Assembly: GCA_949825045.1 (NCBI GenBank)
Contig: OX463806.1
Coordinates: 43,424,208-43,488,207, forward strand
Length of the DNA: 64,000 nt
From: Argyresthia goedartella
Lineage: Eukaryota > Arthropoda > Insecta > Lepidoptera > Argyresthiidae
Reading direction: 5' to 3'
Positions 42,000 through 53,369 of this stretch are shown here, in pieces. Position numbers and translations under genes: made by a program. Every line of letters starts with the position of its first letter. The first letter of the stretch is position 1. The notes under the pieces are model-generated. The model was not told where the DNA came from and made no database searches. It saw nothing but the letters and a program-made list of their open reading frames with translations.

Positions 42000-42582
42000 T
42001 ACTATTGCTTTTGACGCTTTATTTTTGGTTTTTTGGAGAAAGACACGCTAGATACGCCTTATCATTTATCGGTAAAATAAAAATTTAAGACCCGGACAAA
42101 GTCGCAGGTCACAGGTAACAATAGATAGAAATAAATACATCTTTTTGTCAGTCCTTCTCCTTCCTCTTATTATATTACGGCGCCAATTGCATCTTCTGTA
42201 TGTATTGTATATTGTAGAGTATAAAATTTCCTGAGCGTTGTTGGATTTCAATTAGAATCAAACAAGCATAGCTGTTCTTCTTTATCCACCGTTATGCCTC
42301 CCCCGCCAGCTTTTGATGCACTTGCAAACAGAATGAGAAGAAATGTAAATAAACCAACGCGTCTCGGCGTTAAAGTTCAGAATCACTCGGCCGGGAAATA
42401 GCAATGTGTTGGGTCATTTTCAGATAATGAACCGGCCTTAGGGACTTGTTACAGTCGAAACAGAGGCGTTTCTAACAATTACTATGTCAATGTATGTTTT
42501 ATTGGGACCTCCTGGGAAAAGGGGCTGCCAAAAGACACATTGTTGTGGTACCGTTTGAAACTTTCCTCGGAGTCTCTATAAT
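42000..42582. other. no recognisable gene
   Basis: AT-rich. The 61-codon minus ORF at 42066-42251 is unsupported. Confidence 0.4.
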
Positions 42583-42650
42583 CTCTAGAGATAAGCTCGC
42601 CCTTGTTCATAAAATGTTTTGTTACCTTACCTTTATGATTGCTGACAATA
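42583..42650 (+). repeat. LINE 3' UTR stem-loop and tail
   Basis: TCTCTAGAGATAAGCTCGCC, then TTCATAAAATGTTTTGTTACC and TTACC. The same words are found on the minus strand at 17155-17200. Confidence 0.55.
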
Positions 42651-42965
42651 AATAATATGAATATCTTCTGCTCCTTCTTCTTCTTGAGGGGGTTAAAGTG
42701 GCTGCACCCGGCCCACTAGAGCGGCACATTTGTGCTTGTCCCACGCGTCTATTGTTATAATTCAGCCACCCCAAGTCCTGCAGCAGCACGATAAGGAGGC
42801 CTGGATGTTCGAGGAGCTCTGAGGTCACCCACGTTTCTCCCAGAATTGCCATCTGTAGTTGGTTTCTATTGTAGATGGTCACGCAAGCAGTAAGTGCTCA
42901 ACGGTTTCATCCACTTCCATGCTCCTTCTGCGCAGGGGGCTATCTATTGCTACTGTTATTTTCAA
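42651..42965 (-). pseudogene. R1/LOA-type LINE C terminus
   Basis: The minus strand reads PLRRRSMEVDETVEHLL followed by TIYNRNQLQMAILGETWVTS, ELLEHPGLLIVLLQDLGWLN. ETVEHLL followed later by LLQDLGWL is the C-terminal zinc-knuckle and tail signature of R1/LOA/I-group LINEs, comparable with EETAAHVLMEC ... FLEELGWLE at 52.6 kb. Only this end survives and the cysteines are partly lost. Confidence 0.5.
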
Positions 42966-43044
42966 GCGTTTGTTTTGCGTACCTAGGTACAGTATCAGCC
43001 ATCACCATCATTATCCTCAGTCAGTCATGGAACCCACCGTTGAG

Positions 43045-43262
43045 AATACCCTCCTCAAGTATAGTGGCAGAGGCAGAGAGTCCCGGGTTTGATCCCTGGC
43101 TGGGGATAATGAAAAAAATCCCCATCCCATCCAACTCAGGACCTGGATGTTTATATGTGTGTGACGTCACAGTTGCTAGTTCCCACGGGTGTCCTAGAGT
43201 GGGGCCAGAAGCAATGTAGTGAAGGTGCCTGTATGTTTAAATATTAAATATTAGAGGACAAT
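43045..43262 (+). mobile_element. SINE-B copy
   Basis: Head with AGTGGCAGAGGCAGAGAG and box B-like GGTTTGATCCCTGG, GGGGATAATGAAAAAAAT, GGATGTTTATATGTGTGTG, CGTCACAGTTGCTAGTTCCC, AGTGTGGGGCC-like AGTGGGGCCAGAAGC. More diverged than the 14.4-kb copy. Confidence 0.65.
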
Positions 43263-43299
43263 CTTACACAAATCGAACGAGGCCCCATAGTAATCTCAA

Positions 43300-43486
43300 C
43301 AAGGCTTGGGTTATGGGTACTAGACGACGATATATTTGATAGAGATAAATACTTATGCAAATACATAGAAAACATTCAAGACTAACAAAACAAATATTCA
43401 TGCTCATCACACAAATATTTACCCTTACCGGGATCCGAACCCAGGACCGTCAGCTTCGTAGGCAGGGTCACTAGCCGCTAGGTTTA
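43300..43486 (-). mobile_element. diverged SINE-A relative
   Basis: The minus strand keeps the head (CTGCCTACGAAGCTGACGG, box B GGTTCGGATCC) and the AATATTTGTGTGATGAGCAT body, with GTCGTCTAGTACCC further on. It is much more diverged than the other copies, so it may be an older subfamily. Confidence 0.65.
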
Positions 43487-43682
43487 TATTTATGTTCATG
43501 TCCCTCCCCAAAAATGTTGTCGCTCCATGCATTAAACACCCTGTATTTAACTAATCACTTCCTCTCTAATGATCAGCGAAAACAAGTCCATTCGCCCATC
43601 AAGTTGCAATGGCGGCATCATAACGATCACAATATGGCGACCATTCTGCAAAACCATGGACTACTAAATAAGAGATAGCACG
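43487..43682. other. spacer
   Basis: Contains GCAATGGCGGCATCA and ATATGGCGACC (YY1-like cores) near 43609 and 43634. Nothing else seen. Confidence 0.25.
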
Positions 43683-44078
43683 GTGCATTTAACAAGCGGC
43701 ACGCGACGCGGCTTTTTTGCTTTCATTCGGGAAAGGCAGTGGGAAAAGCTATTGGACTGCTCAGGGATCTACTACCGCTTTGTGCAGTACGGCCTACTCG
43801 AAGAATTAGTAAATAAATCTAACATAGCCTCGCAAAATTTCCCAAATGGCATGGCAGAGGAACAAATGTGTCCAGGTTGTGTTATTCAATACGACATACA
43901 AACTAGCCCTTTCGCTTCTCTGCTGGCCGGAAAAGAAAATATAATGACACAACAATTAAGGCAAATTTTATGTTTTTTGCCCATAAATGCCCTCAATAGA
44001 CTCTACAAGACTCTAGGTGACGTCTGTCATAAAAGATCCGTTTTAGGGTTTACGCGAGTCTACAGGGTAGTTGTGTAG
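43683..44078 (+). pseudogene. unidentified repeated coding fragment (plus copy)
   Basis: 131 codons open, without an ATG at the 5' end. Reads FAFIRERQWEKLLDCSGIYY, RFVQYGLLEELVNKSNIASQ, MCPGCVIQYDIQTSPFASLL, AGKENIMTQQLRQILCFLPI, NALNRLYKTLGDVCHKRSVL. It looks like genuine protein: a CPGC pair, good hydrophobic spacing. The last third is duplicated on the minus strand at 32.7-33.06 kb. No family recognised. It lies about 65 bp upstream of the TIR element at 44142. It may be a gene fragment captured by a transposon, or an ORF of an element I do not know. Confidence 0.5.
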
Positions 44079-44141
44079 CTATCTGGAAATATATGGGACA
44101 TAGGGTGTATCGATAACCATCGATGCAAAGTGTTAAAGGAA

Positions 44142-44670
44142 AGATAGTACAGATCGTTTAGAACCATTTAGGTCGAACTTGTGTTAGCAGAAGTCTTACC
44201 GTTTCGTTTTTATCAATGTTTTATTGTTTTTGACGAAATAAATTATTTTCTAATAATTACGTTATTGAAGAATTATTGAGTTCTTTTTGAAACTTTACTA
44301 ATTAGGTACTGTTTAAGTATTCTGACTAAACATATTCTAGGCATCTGTGATTTGAGATTTGGTTTTTACATACCTTAGAAGTGATAGAAAATTTCCTCTA
44401 ATGTTAGCAAGCAGCTGCAGTTAGCACGGTTTATTTTACTGCATTCTTTGAAGAACAAACAACTGGATGTGAGCAAAAATTTTAAAGACACGAGAAGTAC
44501 TGTACTAAATAATAAATAAATGATTGAAAAAGAAATCAGTTACTGTTCCAAATCGCAATTATTAACTGTAAAATTTTGGGATTTGGAATTCTGAAAAACC
44601 TCGATAAAAAAGAAATGGTAACATAAGTTTGATTGGTAACCTAAATGGTCCTAAATAAACTGTACTATCT
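44142..44670. mobile_element. non-autonomous TIR element (copy 2)
   Basis: Left AGATAGTACAGATCGTTTAG with ACCATTTAGGT, right ACCTAAATGGTCC with AAACTGTACTATCT: about 32-bp TIRs. The interior shares GAACTTGTGTTAGCAGAAG and CTTACCGTTTCGTTTTTATC with 14850-15421. Non-coding. 529 bp. Confidence 0.65.
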
Positions 44671-45099
44671 TTTTTTAAGATTTTTCAGATCCATGTAGTA
44701 GAGTAAAAATATTACGCAAAAATTACTAATCATATAGTCTCAGGAAAGGAACACGAGAAATTTTGGGCAAATTTCTCAACAGTTCACCTAGGCCATTTGA
44801 TTGCTTTTAGGACATATTTTATTTCGTACTATGTTTTTGTAGATTTTGGGCAAAGCGGGCGACCGCTTAACATGTAGAAGTGAAAAATATACTTAGCCTG
44901 ATCAAATCAGTACAAAAACTGTGTATTCGCGCCAGAACTCGATATGGCTGCCATATTATGAATTAAAAAACCCCCAAAATCTTTCAAATAGCACTGGTTT
45001 AGCACTGTTGATTATTATTCCTAGACCTATGGTTCTAGTCGACTTTGTGTGATTTCACATAATTTGGCTGTCGATAACGTGAGTTGTCTCTTGTCCCAC
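44671..45099. other. AT-rich spacer, may include the start of the LINE
   Basis: Nothing recognised. The 5' end of the LINE that follows could lie near 45000, since its 5' UTR would precede ORF1. Confidence 0.3.
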
Positions 45100-45355
45100 A
45101 CAGTCGAGAATGAGTCAGAGTAGCCCCCCCGAAGCGGAGTCACAGAAACATGCGCAGTGACATCCCACCGCGCCGCGTGAGACTCTGCACAGAATCACTA
45201 TCCAAACCAATGACTCGAATCCTAATCACACATCAATCAAGTAGCGCCCCTAATGCTTCCTTTATAGGGCTGAGAATGGCAAGAGTTTATTGGCAAGCAG
45301 AGAATCGGCGGTTGTGTAAACAGGGCTCAGTTCGTTCTCACACCCTCGATGCGAG

Positions 45356-46180
45356 TTGATTGAACATCTTATTGTCATTGTTCCTGTCGTCGATGGGATT
45401 AAAATACTACACGCGTATGCTATTCTAATATCATCTAATGGCATCAAGCGTTCGTTAAGCCTTGAAATAAATCAGGCATTTTTAAAATTGCACACTGAGT
45501 TGTCTAGTTTGACCGCCCGTCTTATCGCTGTTGAGTCCGAAAATGAGAAACTCAAAGCGCAGGTGGAGTTAATGAAATCGGTGCAGAGTTTACCCACCGA
45601 ATCTGGGGAGGTGACTGCGCTGCGGGAAGCAATGACTGAGCTCAAGACAGAGCTTCAGGACAGAGACCGGACAGACCTGCTCAGCGATGTCGACATCACC
45701 GGCGTGCCTGAGTATGAAGAGGAGTCGCTCAGCCACGTCGTGACGCTGGTGGCGCAAAAGTTCGGCATGCCTCTGGAGGAGCGCGACCTGGTGAGCGTGT
45801 ACCGCGCCGGACCCAACCGCTTCTCGGACGCTGGGGGGGCGCCGCCCCGCCCGCGCCCCATCGTGGTTCGACTGGCGCGACGCTCGCTGCGGGACGACTT
45901 CCTCAAGCACGCCCGCGTCCGCCGTGGCGCCACCACTGCAGATCTCGGCCTGCCGCCCCATGCCCCTATGAAGCTGTTCGTGAACGAGCGGCTTTCGAAG
46001 TTGAATAGGGTCCTATTTGGGAAGGCGCGTAAGCTGGGAGAGGAGCAGAAGTGGAAGTTCGTCTGGACAAAATAGGGCAGGGTTTATGCCCGGCATCATG
46101 TTGGCGCTGTAGGATACCCTATTAAAGCGGAGGATGACCTGGTGCGAGTTTTTGGGGTGAGCCAAAGTTCGATGAAATAG
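45356..46180 (+). pseudogene. LINE ORF1 protein: coiled coil plus RRM-like domain
   Basis: Residues 35-105 form a coiled coil (ESENEKLKAQVELMKSVQSL, LREAMTELKTELQDRDRTDL), followed by ITGVPEYEEESLSHVVTLVA and FGMPLEERDLVSVYRAGPNR, then RPIVVRLARRSLRDDFLKHA. This is the ORF1 layout of an RNA-binding chaperone that packages LINE RNA. A TAG at 46073-46075 ends the frame after WKFVWTK; the same frame then continues GRVYARHHVGAVGYPIKAED to a second TAG at 46178-46180, so the first stop is premature. Upstream, an ATG at 45110 lies in the same frame but stops intervene; a 69-codon frame at 45150-45359 may be the displaced N terminus. Confidence 0.7.
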
Positions 46181-46636
46181 ACTACACAAAAACTACCTAT
46201 GCAGACTGTTTATATCTACTACGGGCTTTGTTAATATGCTGCTTGTTAACATGTTGTGAATTTATGTTATTAATTTATTGTGGACTGAATTTATTGATAA
46301 TTATGGGTCAAATTGCTATTTATTTCAATCGCTACTGTTTATGCTACCCTTTGGCTTTGCTATTATGCTGTCGTTTTGTTTTAACGTGTTTTAAATGTTT
46401 TGAATTATTAATGTGTGTTGTAACAATGAATTCAATGATTACTGTTCTGAAGAGCTTTAGAATATGCGAGAATAGGTTTGCTATGTGGATGTGTGAATAC
46501 GCGACAATGTTTGACGAGCAACTGGTTTTTTGTGTTCACTTTGCACTATCATCTGTATATCTTTCGCATCTGTCCCTTTCCCGCCCCGCTCATTTCTATA
46601 TTGCTTGCAACTCCATCACTCTAACTTTCTCGCGTA

Positions 46637-49478
46637 ATGGTTAATTATAAATTTTTGAAAGTTGGCTTTTTTAACGCGGGTTCACTTGGCACAAAACACG
46701 ATGACTTTATAGGTGCATTAATGAGGGAATTGCCTGACGTGATGGCGATAAACGAGACCTGGCTCCGGGCTGGTCAGGAAGGCAAAGCGCCTAAAGTTCC
46801 GGGTTACAGACTGAGGCATTTGCCGCGGCCGCTACACATCAGGCGCGGGTTGGGGGGGGGAGTGGGTTTTTATGTAAGGTGCGGGGTGGCTGCGCGTACA
46901 TGTCCACACCCGGCTCCCACCACTCACATCGAACAAATGTGGATTTCAATAAACGTCAAGTCGACTAGGGTTATTATTGGTACTGCATATCGTCCTGAAT
47001 GGGTTAAGGTGGATGACTTTCTCGACGCCCTAACAGATTCAATTACAGCCTTCTCTAATTACGATAGAATAGTAGTTTAGGTGATTTTAATATAGATATT
47101 TTGAATACTGCTGATAGTGCAACGCTACGTCTGAATGATTTTCTGAAAAGCATGAATATTACAAATGTTGTCACCGAACCAACGCATTTCACATCTCATA
47201 GTGCCACACTGCTTGACTTGGTCTGCACAAATGCGTCTGTATCGAACGTCTCTTTACTTAATGTTCCTCAACAGGGTCATGTAATGGTTATGGTTACATT
47301 AAAAATCAAAAAGGAAAAATTCGGACGCGGTATAAAGTGGTCAGGCCGATCAGTAAAATAAATTTAGTAGATTTTAATTCTGATGTTGATCACGTCGACT
47401 GGGAGATGGATGTATTAACATGTGCATCAGTTGATGAAATGGTTGAACGTTTTGGAAGGCACCTCCTAGTGCTATACGATAAACATGCTCCTTTAACTAG
47501 GACTAGAATTGGGAGCAAACCCACACCTTGGCTTACTAGCAACATACTTTTGATGATGCGGCTGCGTGATCAAGCGCATGCCTGTTATCGCAAATCAAGA
47601 TCGGAGCAGGATAGGGAGTATTATAAGTCACTGAAGCATCTTGTTAATGCCGCTATTTTTGGTGAGAAGAAGGCATATTTTGAGCAGCATATCAACAAGT
47701 ATGCTAATAACTCAAAGAAACTGTGGAAAAATCTTAAAGGAACTATTTTACCAAACTTTAAAAATAATTGTGATTTGCCCGAACATTTTAATGATCCAGA
47801 TGAAATCAGCGCCAACTTTTTGAATGTTCCTGGCGCTGATACGGTCACCCTATCACGTCTAACCCATTTTGAATTTAACAGATACTGTCAGGCTGTGTTC
47901 TCGTTGGACCAGGTGGATGAGAATTGTGTAGCTAAAACGATCCTTTCTATAAGTTCGAATGCGAAAGGTGCAGATGGTATTACTGAGGATATGATCTTAC
48001 TGACTTTACCTCGTACCCTTAAAGTAATAACCGCAATTGTTAATAGGTCTATTGCCTCTTCTACTTTTCCAGCTCAATGGAAGTCAGCGAATATCCGCCC
48101 CATCCCTAAAATTGACAACCCAGTAAACGTTAGCGACCTTCGGGCAATAAGCATCCTACCTTACCTATCAAAAATTTTAGAAAGAGTAATTTATAACCAG
48201 GTCTATAAGTACTGTGAGAGTAATGATATCCTGCCCGAGCGACAATCTGGGTTTAGAAAGGGGCGTAGTACCGCATCAGCACTGTTGGACGTAGTGGATA
48301 ATGTCTTGTCCTCTCAGGATCAGGGTAGGGGCACCATACTTGCTCTCTTGGACTTTTCTAGGGCTTTCGATGCTCTTAACATTCCCCTTCTGTTGTCTAA
48401 GCTAGCTTTCTATGGCTTTGACGCTTCCACCATTAACTGGTTTAATAGCTACCTTGGCAATCGGAGTCAACGGGTTGTGCTGGACAAGGCAGACGGATCT
48501 CAGATGCAGTCGCGGCTAGCTACCCTGGATAGAGGTGTCCCACAAGGATCCGTACTTGGGCCGCTTCTTTTTATAATATACAGTGCGGATATCACTAGTT
48601 GCATTGTTAACAGTAATTATCACTTATATGCTGATGATCTACAAATTTATATCTCGGTAGACAGCGATCCCCGAATAGGAGTGGAAGCTTTAAATGAGGA
48701 TCTGGGCCGTATATCGCAATGGTCGTCCAATAACACTTTAGTGCTCAACCCAAACAAGTCGAAGTGTATGATACTGGGCTCAAAAAATCAAATACAGGCA
48801 ATAGCAGCGCATGAACCACAAGTCCTGGTGAATGGAATTGCCATTACACGGGTCCGCGAGGCTTGCAACCTAGGTCTTCTCATCGATGACAAACTACGAT
48901 TTGAAGGGCATGTCCTCGAGATAGTAAGGAACTGTTTCTATAGGCTTAAAGTTCTCTATAGAATCCGGGATCTTCTCAGCGTTGAACTGCGAAAACAGTT
49001 GAGTGAAGCTTTAGTACTATCTAAGTTAAACTACTGCATCACGGTATATGGATCGTGTCTGTTTGGAAAAACTCAAAAACTCATACAAAGAGTACAAAAT
49101 GCCTGTGCCCGGTTCTGATTCGTGATTCCTCCTCGAACACAAGTCACTCCATTTCTTAACAAGGCAAACCTTTTAAAAATGAAAGCTAGACAAGACCTGC
49201 ATTTTTCTACGTTACTATTTGAGGTTATACGGACTAGGAGACCCTCATATCTATACGATAAACTTACCTGGCGTCTGTCCCAGCGTGTTGCACCTTTCCT
49301 CTCAATGCCCCGTCACAAAGGTGCAGCTTTCCGTGGTAGTTTCAAATACCGTGCTACCGAATGCTGGAACAACATCCCACCTCCACTGTTGTCTCTGGTT
49401 AGTAAGGCTGGTTTTAGAGGTGCCTACCGGAAATACCTAACAATGCAGCAAAAGGCCGAGGAAACAGCACGCTCCTAA
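46637..49478 (+). pseudogene. LINE ORF2: APE endonuclease and reverse transcriptase, broken
   Basis: Endonuclease: FFNAGSLGTK, AINETWL (metal-binding Glu), GTAYRPEW, then GDFNIDILN. A one-base loss at about 47078 shifts the frame just before GDFN. A second shift near 47320 separates KIKKEKF from RYKVVRPISKINLVDF. The RT follows: WKSANIRPIPKIDNPVNVSD, motif A LLDFSRAFDALN, motif B GVPQGSVLGPLLF, motif C YHLYADDLQIY with the catalytic aspartates intact. An in-frame TGA at 49116-49118 interrupts the C terminus, which continues FVIPPRTQVTPFLNKANLLK to AETARS. The usual SDH motif near the end of the endonuclease reads QQGHVMV, so that site is probably lost. It would have nicked target DNA and copied the element RNA. 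Confidence 0.85.
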
Positions 49479-50223
49479 CATACAGTACTGATTTTTATTG
49501 TGTTTTTGTATTTTTGTTTTTTTTTAATTTATTTATTCTGCTACCCACCTTATTTTCACATCACTTACTTCCCAATTTAAAATATTTTGTGTAGTAATGA
49601 CTATTTAATTTGTGTTACTAATTCTCAATTTTTAAATTTCCCAATTAAAATATCCCAATAATCATAATACTGACATACCATCTAATTATTTTTTTTTTAT
49701 ATCACTCTTTATGCAATTTCAATTTCAATGTAATTATTTGTTATATTTTATTATGTTTCCATTTTGGTCATAAATGGAATTTTATATTAATAATTAATAC
49801 TAATGTATATTTTAATGTGTACTCGTGCATACTGTTGTCTCGTCCGTATTTGGCCCTGGCAGAATACCAGCGTCACAGATTCGTCTGTGACATTGCTGAG
49901 TCAGGGCCATTTCATTGTCGCGGTACATTCACAATACCACATAGTGAAAATGAATATGTATTTGTAAATTGTTTTGTGTTATGTTCTTCCAGGTTTTATT
50001 CTATTTTGTATTTCTTTTTATTATGTGTCTGTGTGTGTACCTTTTCAGTGAATAAATGAATTTATCTATCTATCTTATCTAATAATGTAAATGTAATTAG
50101 TACATTATTGGCTGCCTGGCTGGGGCGCTAAAAACAATTGCAAAAAAGAAAAGATGGAGAGGATGTACTCAATTGTTGTGTATGTAGTCTAAGTACCGAG
50201 TGAACATACACAATAACCCTAAT

Positions 50224-50470
50224 ATACCTTATACCTTGGACACTATTCACACACATTGATCTAGCCCCAAACTAGGATTCCCTGTATCTTGGGTACTAGA
50301 CAACGATGCATGTACTTATATAGATAAATATTATACTTATAGATAGATAAACAACCTTGCCTAGGGTTCAAACAATCTCCTCAAACAAATATTTGCCCCC
50401 ACCGGGACTGGAACCCGGGACCCTTGGCTTCGTAGGCAGGGTAACCACCGACTTAGCCATTTGGGTCGTC
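50224..50470 (-). mobile_element. SINE-A copy
   Basis: Minus-strand copy about 130 bp downstream of the LINE tail. Box B is changed (GGTTCCAGTCC) and about 10 bp of body are lost near 50373. It is unlikely to be transcribed. Confidence 0.85.
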
Positions 50471-50526
50471 GATCGTCGAAATATATACCTAAATCAAGGG
50501 TCATACACATAAAAGTAGGTACTAAA

Positions 50527-51130
50527 GATCCATCAACTATTGGCTCTGTGAGCTGGAGACCTTGCGAGTGATACTTTATTTTAATAACCCATACAAACTT
50601 ATGAATGCACCTGGTTACGTACATGGAGTATGACAGTAGCCACACCAATAACTTTGTAAACTGCATTTTGCGGTCTTCAACCTAATCTATTTTGACTTTT
50701 CACTAAAATTATATAGCCTGTTACTCTCACGGTCTCCACAAATCCAACGACACCTCATTTGTTGAAATCCGTCAAGCTGTTTAGACTGTAGCGGTGTTTT
50801 TATTTTTTTAAACCCCCACACCTACGCCATTTTGAAAATTTTCCAAGAGCTGAATTTACAAAATATATATATATATTTTAATTATCGAAGCTGCTCACAA
50901 AAATTCACGAGAATTAGTGGAGAAATGCGGCCTGAAGAGGAGAACATCCGGACATACGAAAGCATTTCTGCCCAATCCTGAAACAGAGACGCTTCAAATA
51001 CAAACGCTTAAAATTTACAAAGTCTCTACTTATAACGGTTCATGAGATACAGCCCGCTCACTGAGGGACGGACGGACAGACGGACGGACAGATGGACGGA
51101 CAGTGGAGGTTTAGTAACAGGGTCCACTTG
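50527..51130 (-). repeat. composite dispersed repeat with a GTGCGAGTCGG-type end
   Basis: GGCTCTGTGAGCTGGAGACC, CACCTGGTTACGTACATGG, ACGGTCTCCACAAATCCAAC and GGAGAACATCCGGACATACG match 6119-6510. The right end ATGAGATACAGCCCGCTCAC, GGACGGACAGACGGACGG and TTTAGTAACAGGGTCC is the end of the GTGCGAGTCGG-type repeat. Two families are fused or nested. Confidence 0.55.
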
Positions 51131-51259
51131 GCAACCTTCGCGCAAGGATCAGTTTTCTATTGAGTCATTTATGTCATCGACGAACACCGAGGCCTTTATT
51201 TTAGCCATTTCATTTTTCCACGTTTCTCTTCTCAATTAACCGGGCAAATAAGAGCTCGT

Positions 51260-51490
51260 CTCAATTTAACTGGGTAACACAGCCGGGTATCGAATCCCGA
51301 ATCGTATCGGCAGTCAATTCGGAATCCAGTCACGTAGCTCTAACAAATACGCGTTTTCGACGAATATAAACGCAGCGGGGAAATGCTCGAGCGATCTATT
51401 GGATTACCTCGCCCCCTGCCCTGCCCTGCCCCCCCCCCCCTTTCCTGGGACGACTGACAAACAGCTCGTTAGACATGTTGCAGGCAAAGA
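51260..51490. other. GC-rich patch with a C-run
   Basis: ACGCGTTTTCGACGAATATA, GCAGCGGGGAAATGCTCGAG, CTGCCCTGCCCTGCC and a C-run at about 51430-51442. No coding or repeat identity. Confidence 0.3.
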
Positions 51491-52247
51491 ACGGAATCAG
51501 TTGAAGCACTGATGCAGGCGAAGCAGCTCTTACGACGAATCTGACTGATTGGTTCGTTTTAATGGTTTGGATCTGACGATTTCCAGACGGTTTCAGGTTG
51601 TACTTATTTTTGGAGATAAATTGGAATTTCGCAAAATGGAAAAATATATTGTGAGATTAGCCTCTGCTGAAAGGTAAAAGGGTGTCAGAATGATGATCAA
51701 GATCGTAATAACTAAGTTCCCCTACAACTCAGAAAAAGACGCTTAGATTATGATTCCCATATTCTCGTACAATATAGTTATGTGATAACAGGTACAAGCA
51801 GCTACGGAAAATCATACAAAACTTATTTAGAAAAGATATATAAACTTCAAAAAAGTATTTTAAAAGTAATTTTTCCAACAAAAGCCATTTCAGAATATAA
51901 GAAAAACTAAATTAACCTTTTCGAATACTGATCGATATAGATAGTAACAAAACATTTTTGAAGAAAAAGTAACGTCCTTCTAGATTACGTAACCTTAGCT
52001 ATATATAATAATACATATGGAACTAGAACATGGATGTACTTCTTGCCGGATATGGTCCTGAACCTTCAACATTTATATATTGATAGCGATAGCAATACGT
52101 ACAAGCATAAGATAATAAAAGATTTCTTCATCAAAAACTCTGTTTTAAAATAATATAATGAAAATATCTACCTACTTGCGAGATATTTAAGACTCTGTTG
52201 CGTATTATGTGTGTAATAAAATTTGTTTTTAAGTAAGTAACGTAGAA
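51491..52247. other. no recognisable gene
   Basis: AT-rich. Around 51790-51910 the frame YKQLRKIIQNLFRKDI can be read, but stops follow at once. Confidence 0.35.
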
Positions 52248-52335
52248 GACTATTCGGGGGCTTCGCTGCGCTCGCCCCTCCAGTCTTCGCCTAAGCTACC
52301 GCAGTGTTTGCCCCGGTATTTCGTTTGCAATTCAA
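52248..52335 (-). repeat. core of the TTAA element, minus strand
   Basis: GGGGGCTTCGCTGCGCTCGC and CTTCGCCTAAGCTACCGCAG match the middle of 29443-29711 in reverse. The ends are not recognisable. Confidence 0.55.
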
Positions 52336-52452
52336 GTTTAATACAGTATACTATTTAACGATTTTAACCGTTAGTTGATCAACTACCGCGTCATATAGAA
52401 CGCAGTACGCTACAGTTTACAATCTGTCGATAGATGACCAACTTCCGAGAAA

Positions 52453-52530
52453 AAAACCGTTAGTTGATCAACTGACGGTTTTGACTATCTTACGGTGACT
52501 TATATACATATTGTATATAAGTCACCGTAA
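52453..52530. repeat. two consecutive palindromes
   Basis: 52453-52482: AAAACCGTTAGTTG and its reverse complement around GA/TC with one mismatch. 52490-52530: TTACGGTGACTTATATAC, 5-nt loop, exact reverse complement. They are separated by only 7 bp and lie directly before the LINE fragment at 52533. Confidence 0.85.
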
Positions 52531-52532
52531 GT

Positions 52533-52970
52533 ACTCGACTGAGTAGGCCGCGCTTGCGACTGGTGACTGCAGCACTTACTGGCCATGGTTTCTTTAATAA
52601 ACATCTATATGTCCTAGGTGTTACCGACAGCCCCATTTGCAGAGCCTGCTTGGAGGCAGAAGAAACGGCTGCTCACGTCCTCATGGAGTGCACAGGAGTA
52701 GCGGACTACAGGGCTAAACACCTCGGTCAATCGAGGGACCTTCCAGGGATAGCCGGTAACGTAAAGGGCCTGCTGGCGTTCCTGGAGGAGTTGGGTTGGC
52801 TCGAATGATATCGCATTCCCACCCACACGCAAAATAGGCGCTTTCGTCGTCGAGTTGCGGAAACCAGCCCGTCGTACAATTGACAATTGACAAATACATA
52901 TTGTAACTGGGATTAATAAATGGTATATATATATAATAATAAATAAAAAAAATAAAAACTTGTACAAAAT
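52533..52970 (+). pseudogene. R1/LOA-type LINE C terminus with 3' UTR
   Basis: Opens without an ATG: TRLSRPRLRLVTAALTGHGF, FNKHLYVLGVTDSPICRACL, EAEETAAHVLMECTGVADYR, then LLAFLEELGWLE and TGA at 52806-52808. The CxxC ... H ... C zinc knuckle (CRAC, AHVLMEC) and the closing FLEELGWL are typical of R1/LOA/Jockey-group LINE proteins. A 3' UTR and an A-rich tail (AATAAATAAAAAAAATAAAA, about 52940-52965) follow. It is 5'-truncated at the palindromes. The 85 codons present are intact, so insertion was fairly recent. Confidence 0.75.
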
Positions 52971-53369
52971 TTATATTAAATGTGTTCTGTAACTCTTGTT
53001 TCACTAGTCATAAGACGAAATCTCCTATTCTAGGCTTTAACGGCAACACCAACTTTTCGGACGGGGAAAGATACCCTGCAACTTCGCCGGCGCACCTTGG
53101 CGGAAAATCTTATTGGGTCGGCAATATTCGGGACAAATCGCGTTACTTCGGAACAGGCATTTTTGTTTTCCCCACGCATTTCTAAATCATCTGAAACATC
53201 GTGGGGAAACCTTTTGTGGATACTCAGTAGCCATATTATGGGTTTGCGAGATCACTCGCGATACCAGTGAAATTGAAAAATCGTCCAATAATCGATAATT
53301 TTACACGAGCTGTCTTTTCTAGCGATGTGATTGGTCGAGACACAAAACTCAAAACATTAATGGACTTAA
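52971..53369. other. no recognisable gene
   Basis: ORFs of 61-67 codons near 52982-53298 lack domains. Confidence 0.35.

Larger units (their letters stand above)
45100..50090 (+). mobile_element. near full-length CR1-group LINE (inactive)
   Basis: ORF1 region (about 45110-46180), a 456-bp inter-ORF spacer, ORF2 (46637-49478), an AT-rich 3' UTR of about 600 bp and a terminal TTTATCTATCTATC-like tail near 50066-50090. ORF arrangement, APE endonuclease and microsatellite tail fit the CR1/Daphne/L2-like group common in insects. Two frameshifts and in-frame stops in both ORFs make this copy dead, but lesions are few, so insertion was relatively recent. The 5' boundary is uncertain. Confidence 0.75.

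Noticed and set aside
45590..45961. 123- and 93-codon minus-strand ORFs
   Set aside because: Antisense to the GC-rich part of LINE ORF1.
46228..46644. 138-codon ORF between LINE ORF1 and ORF2
   Set aside because: Cysteine- and leucine-rich translation of AT-rich inter-ORF spacer; it overlaps the ORF2 start and matches no LINE protein.
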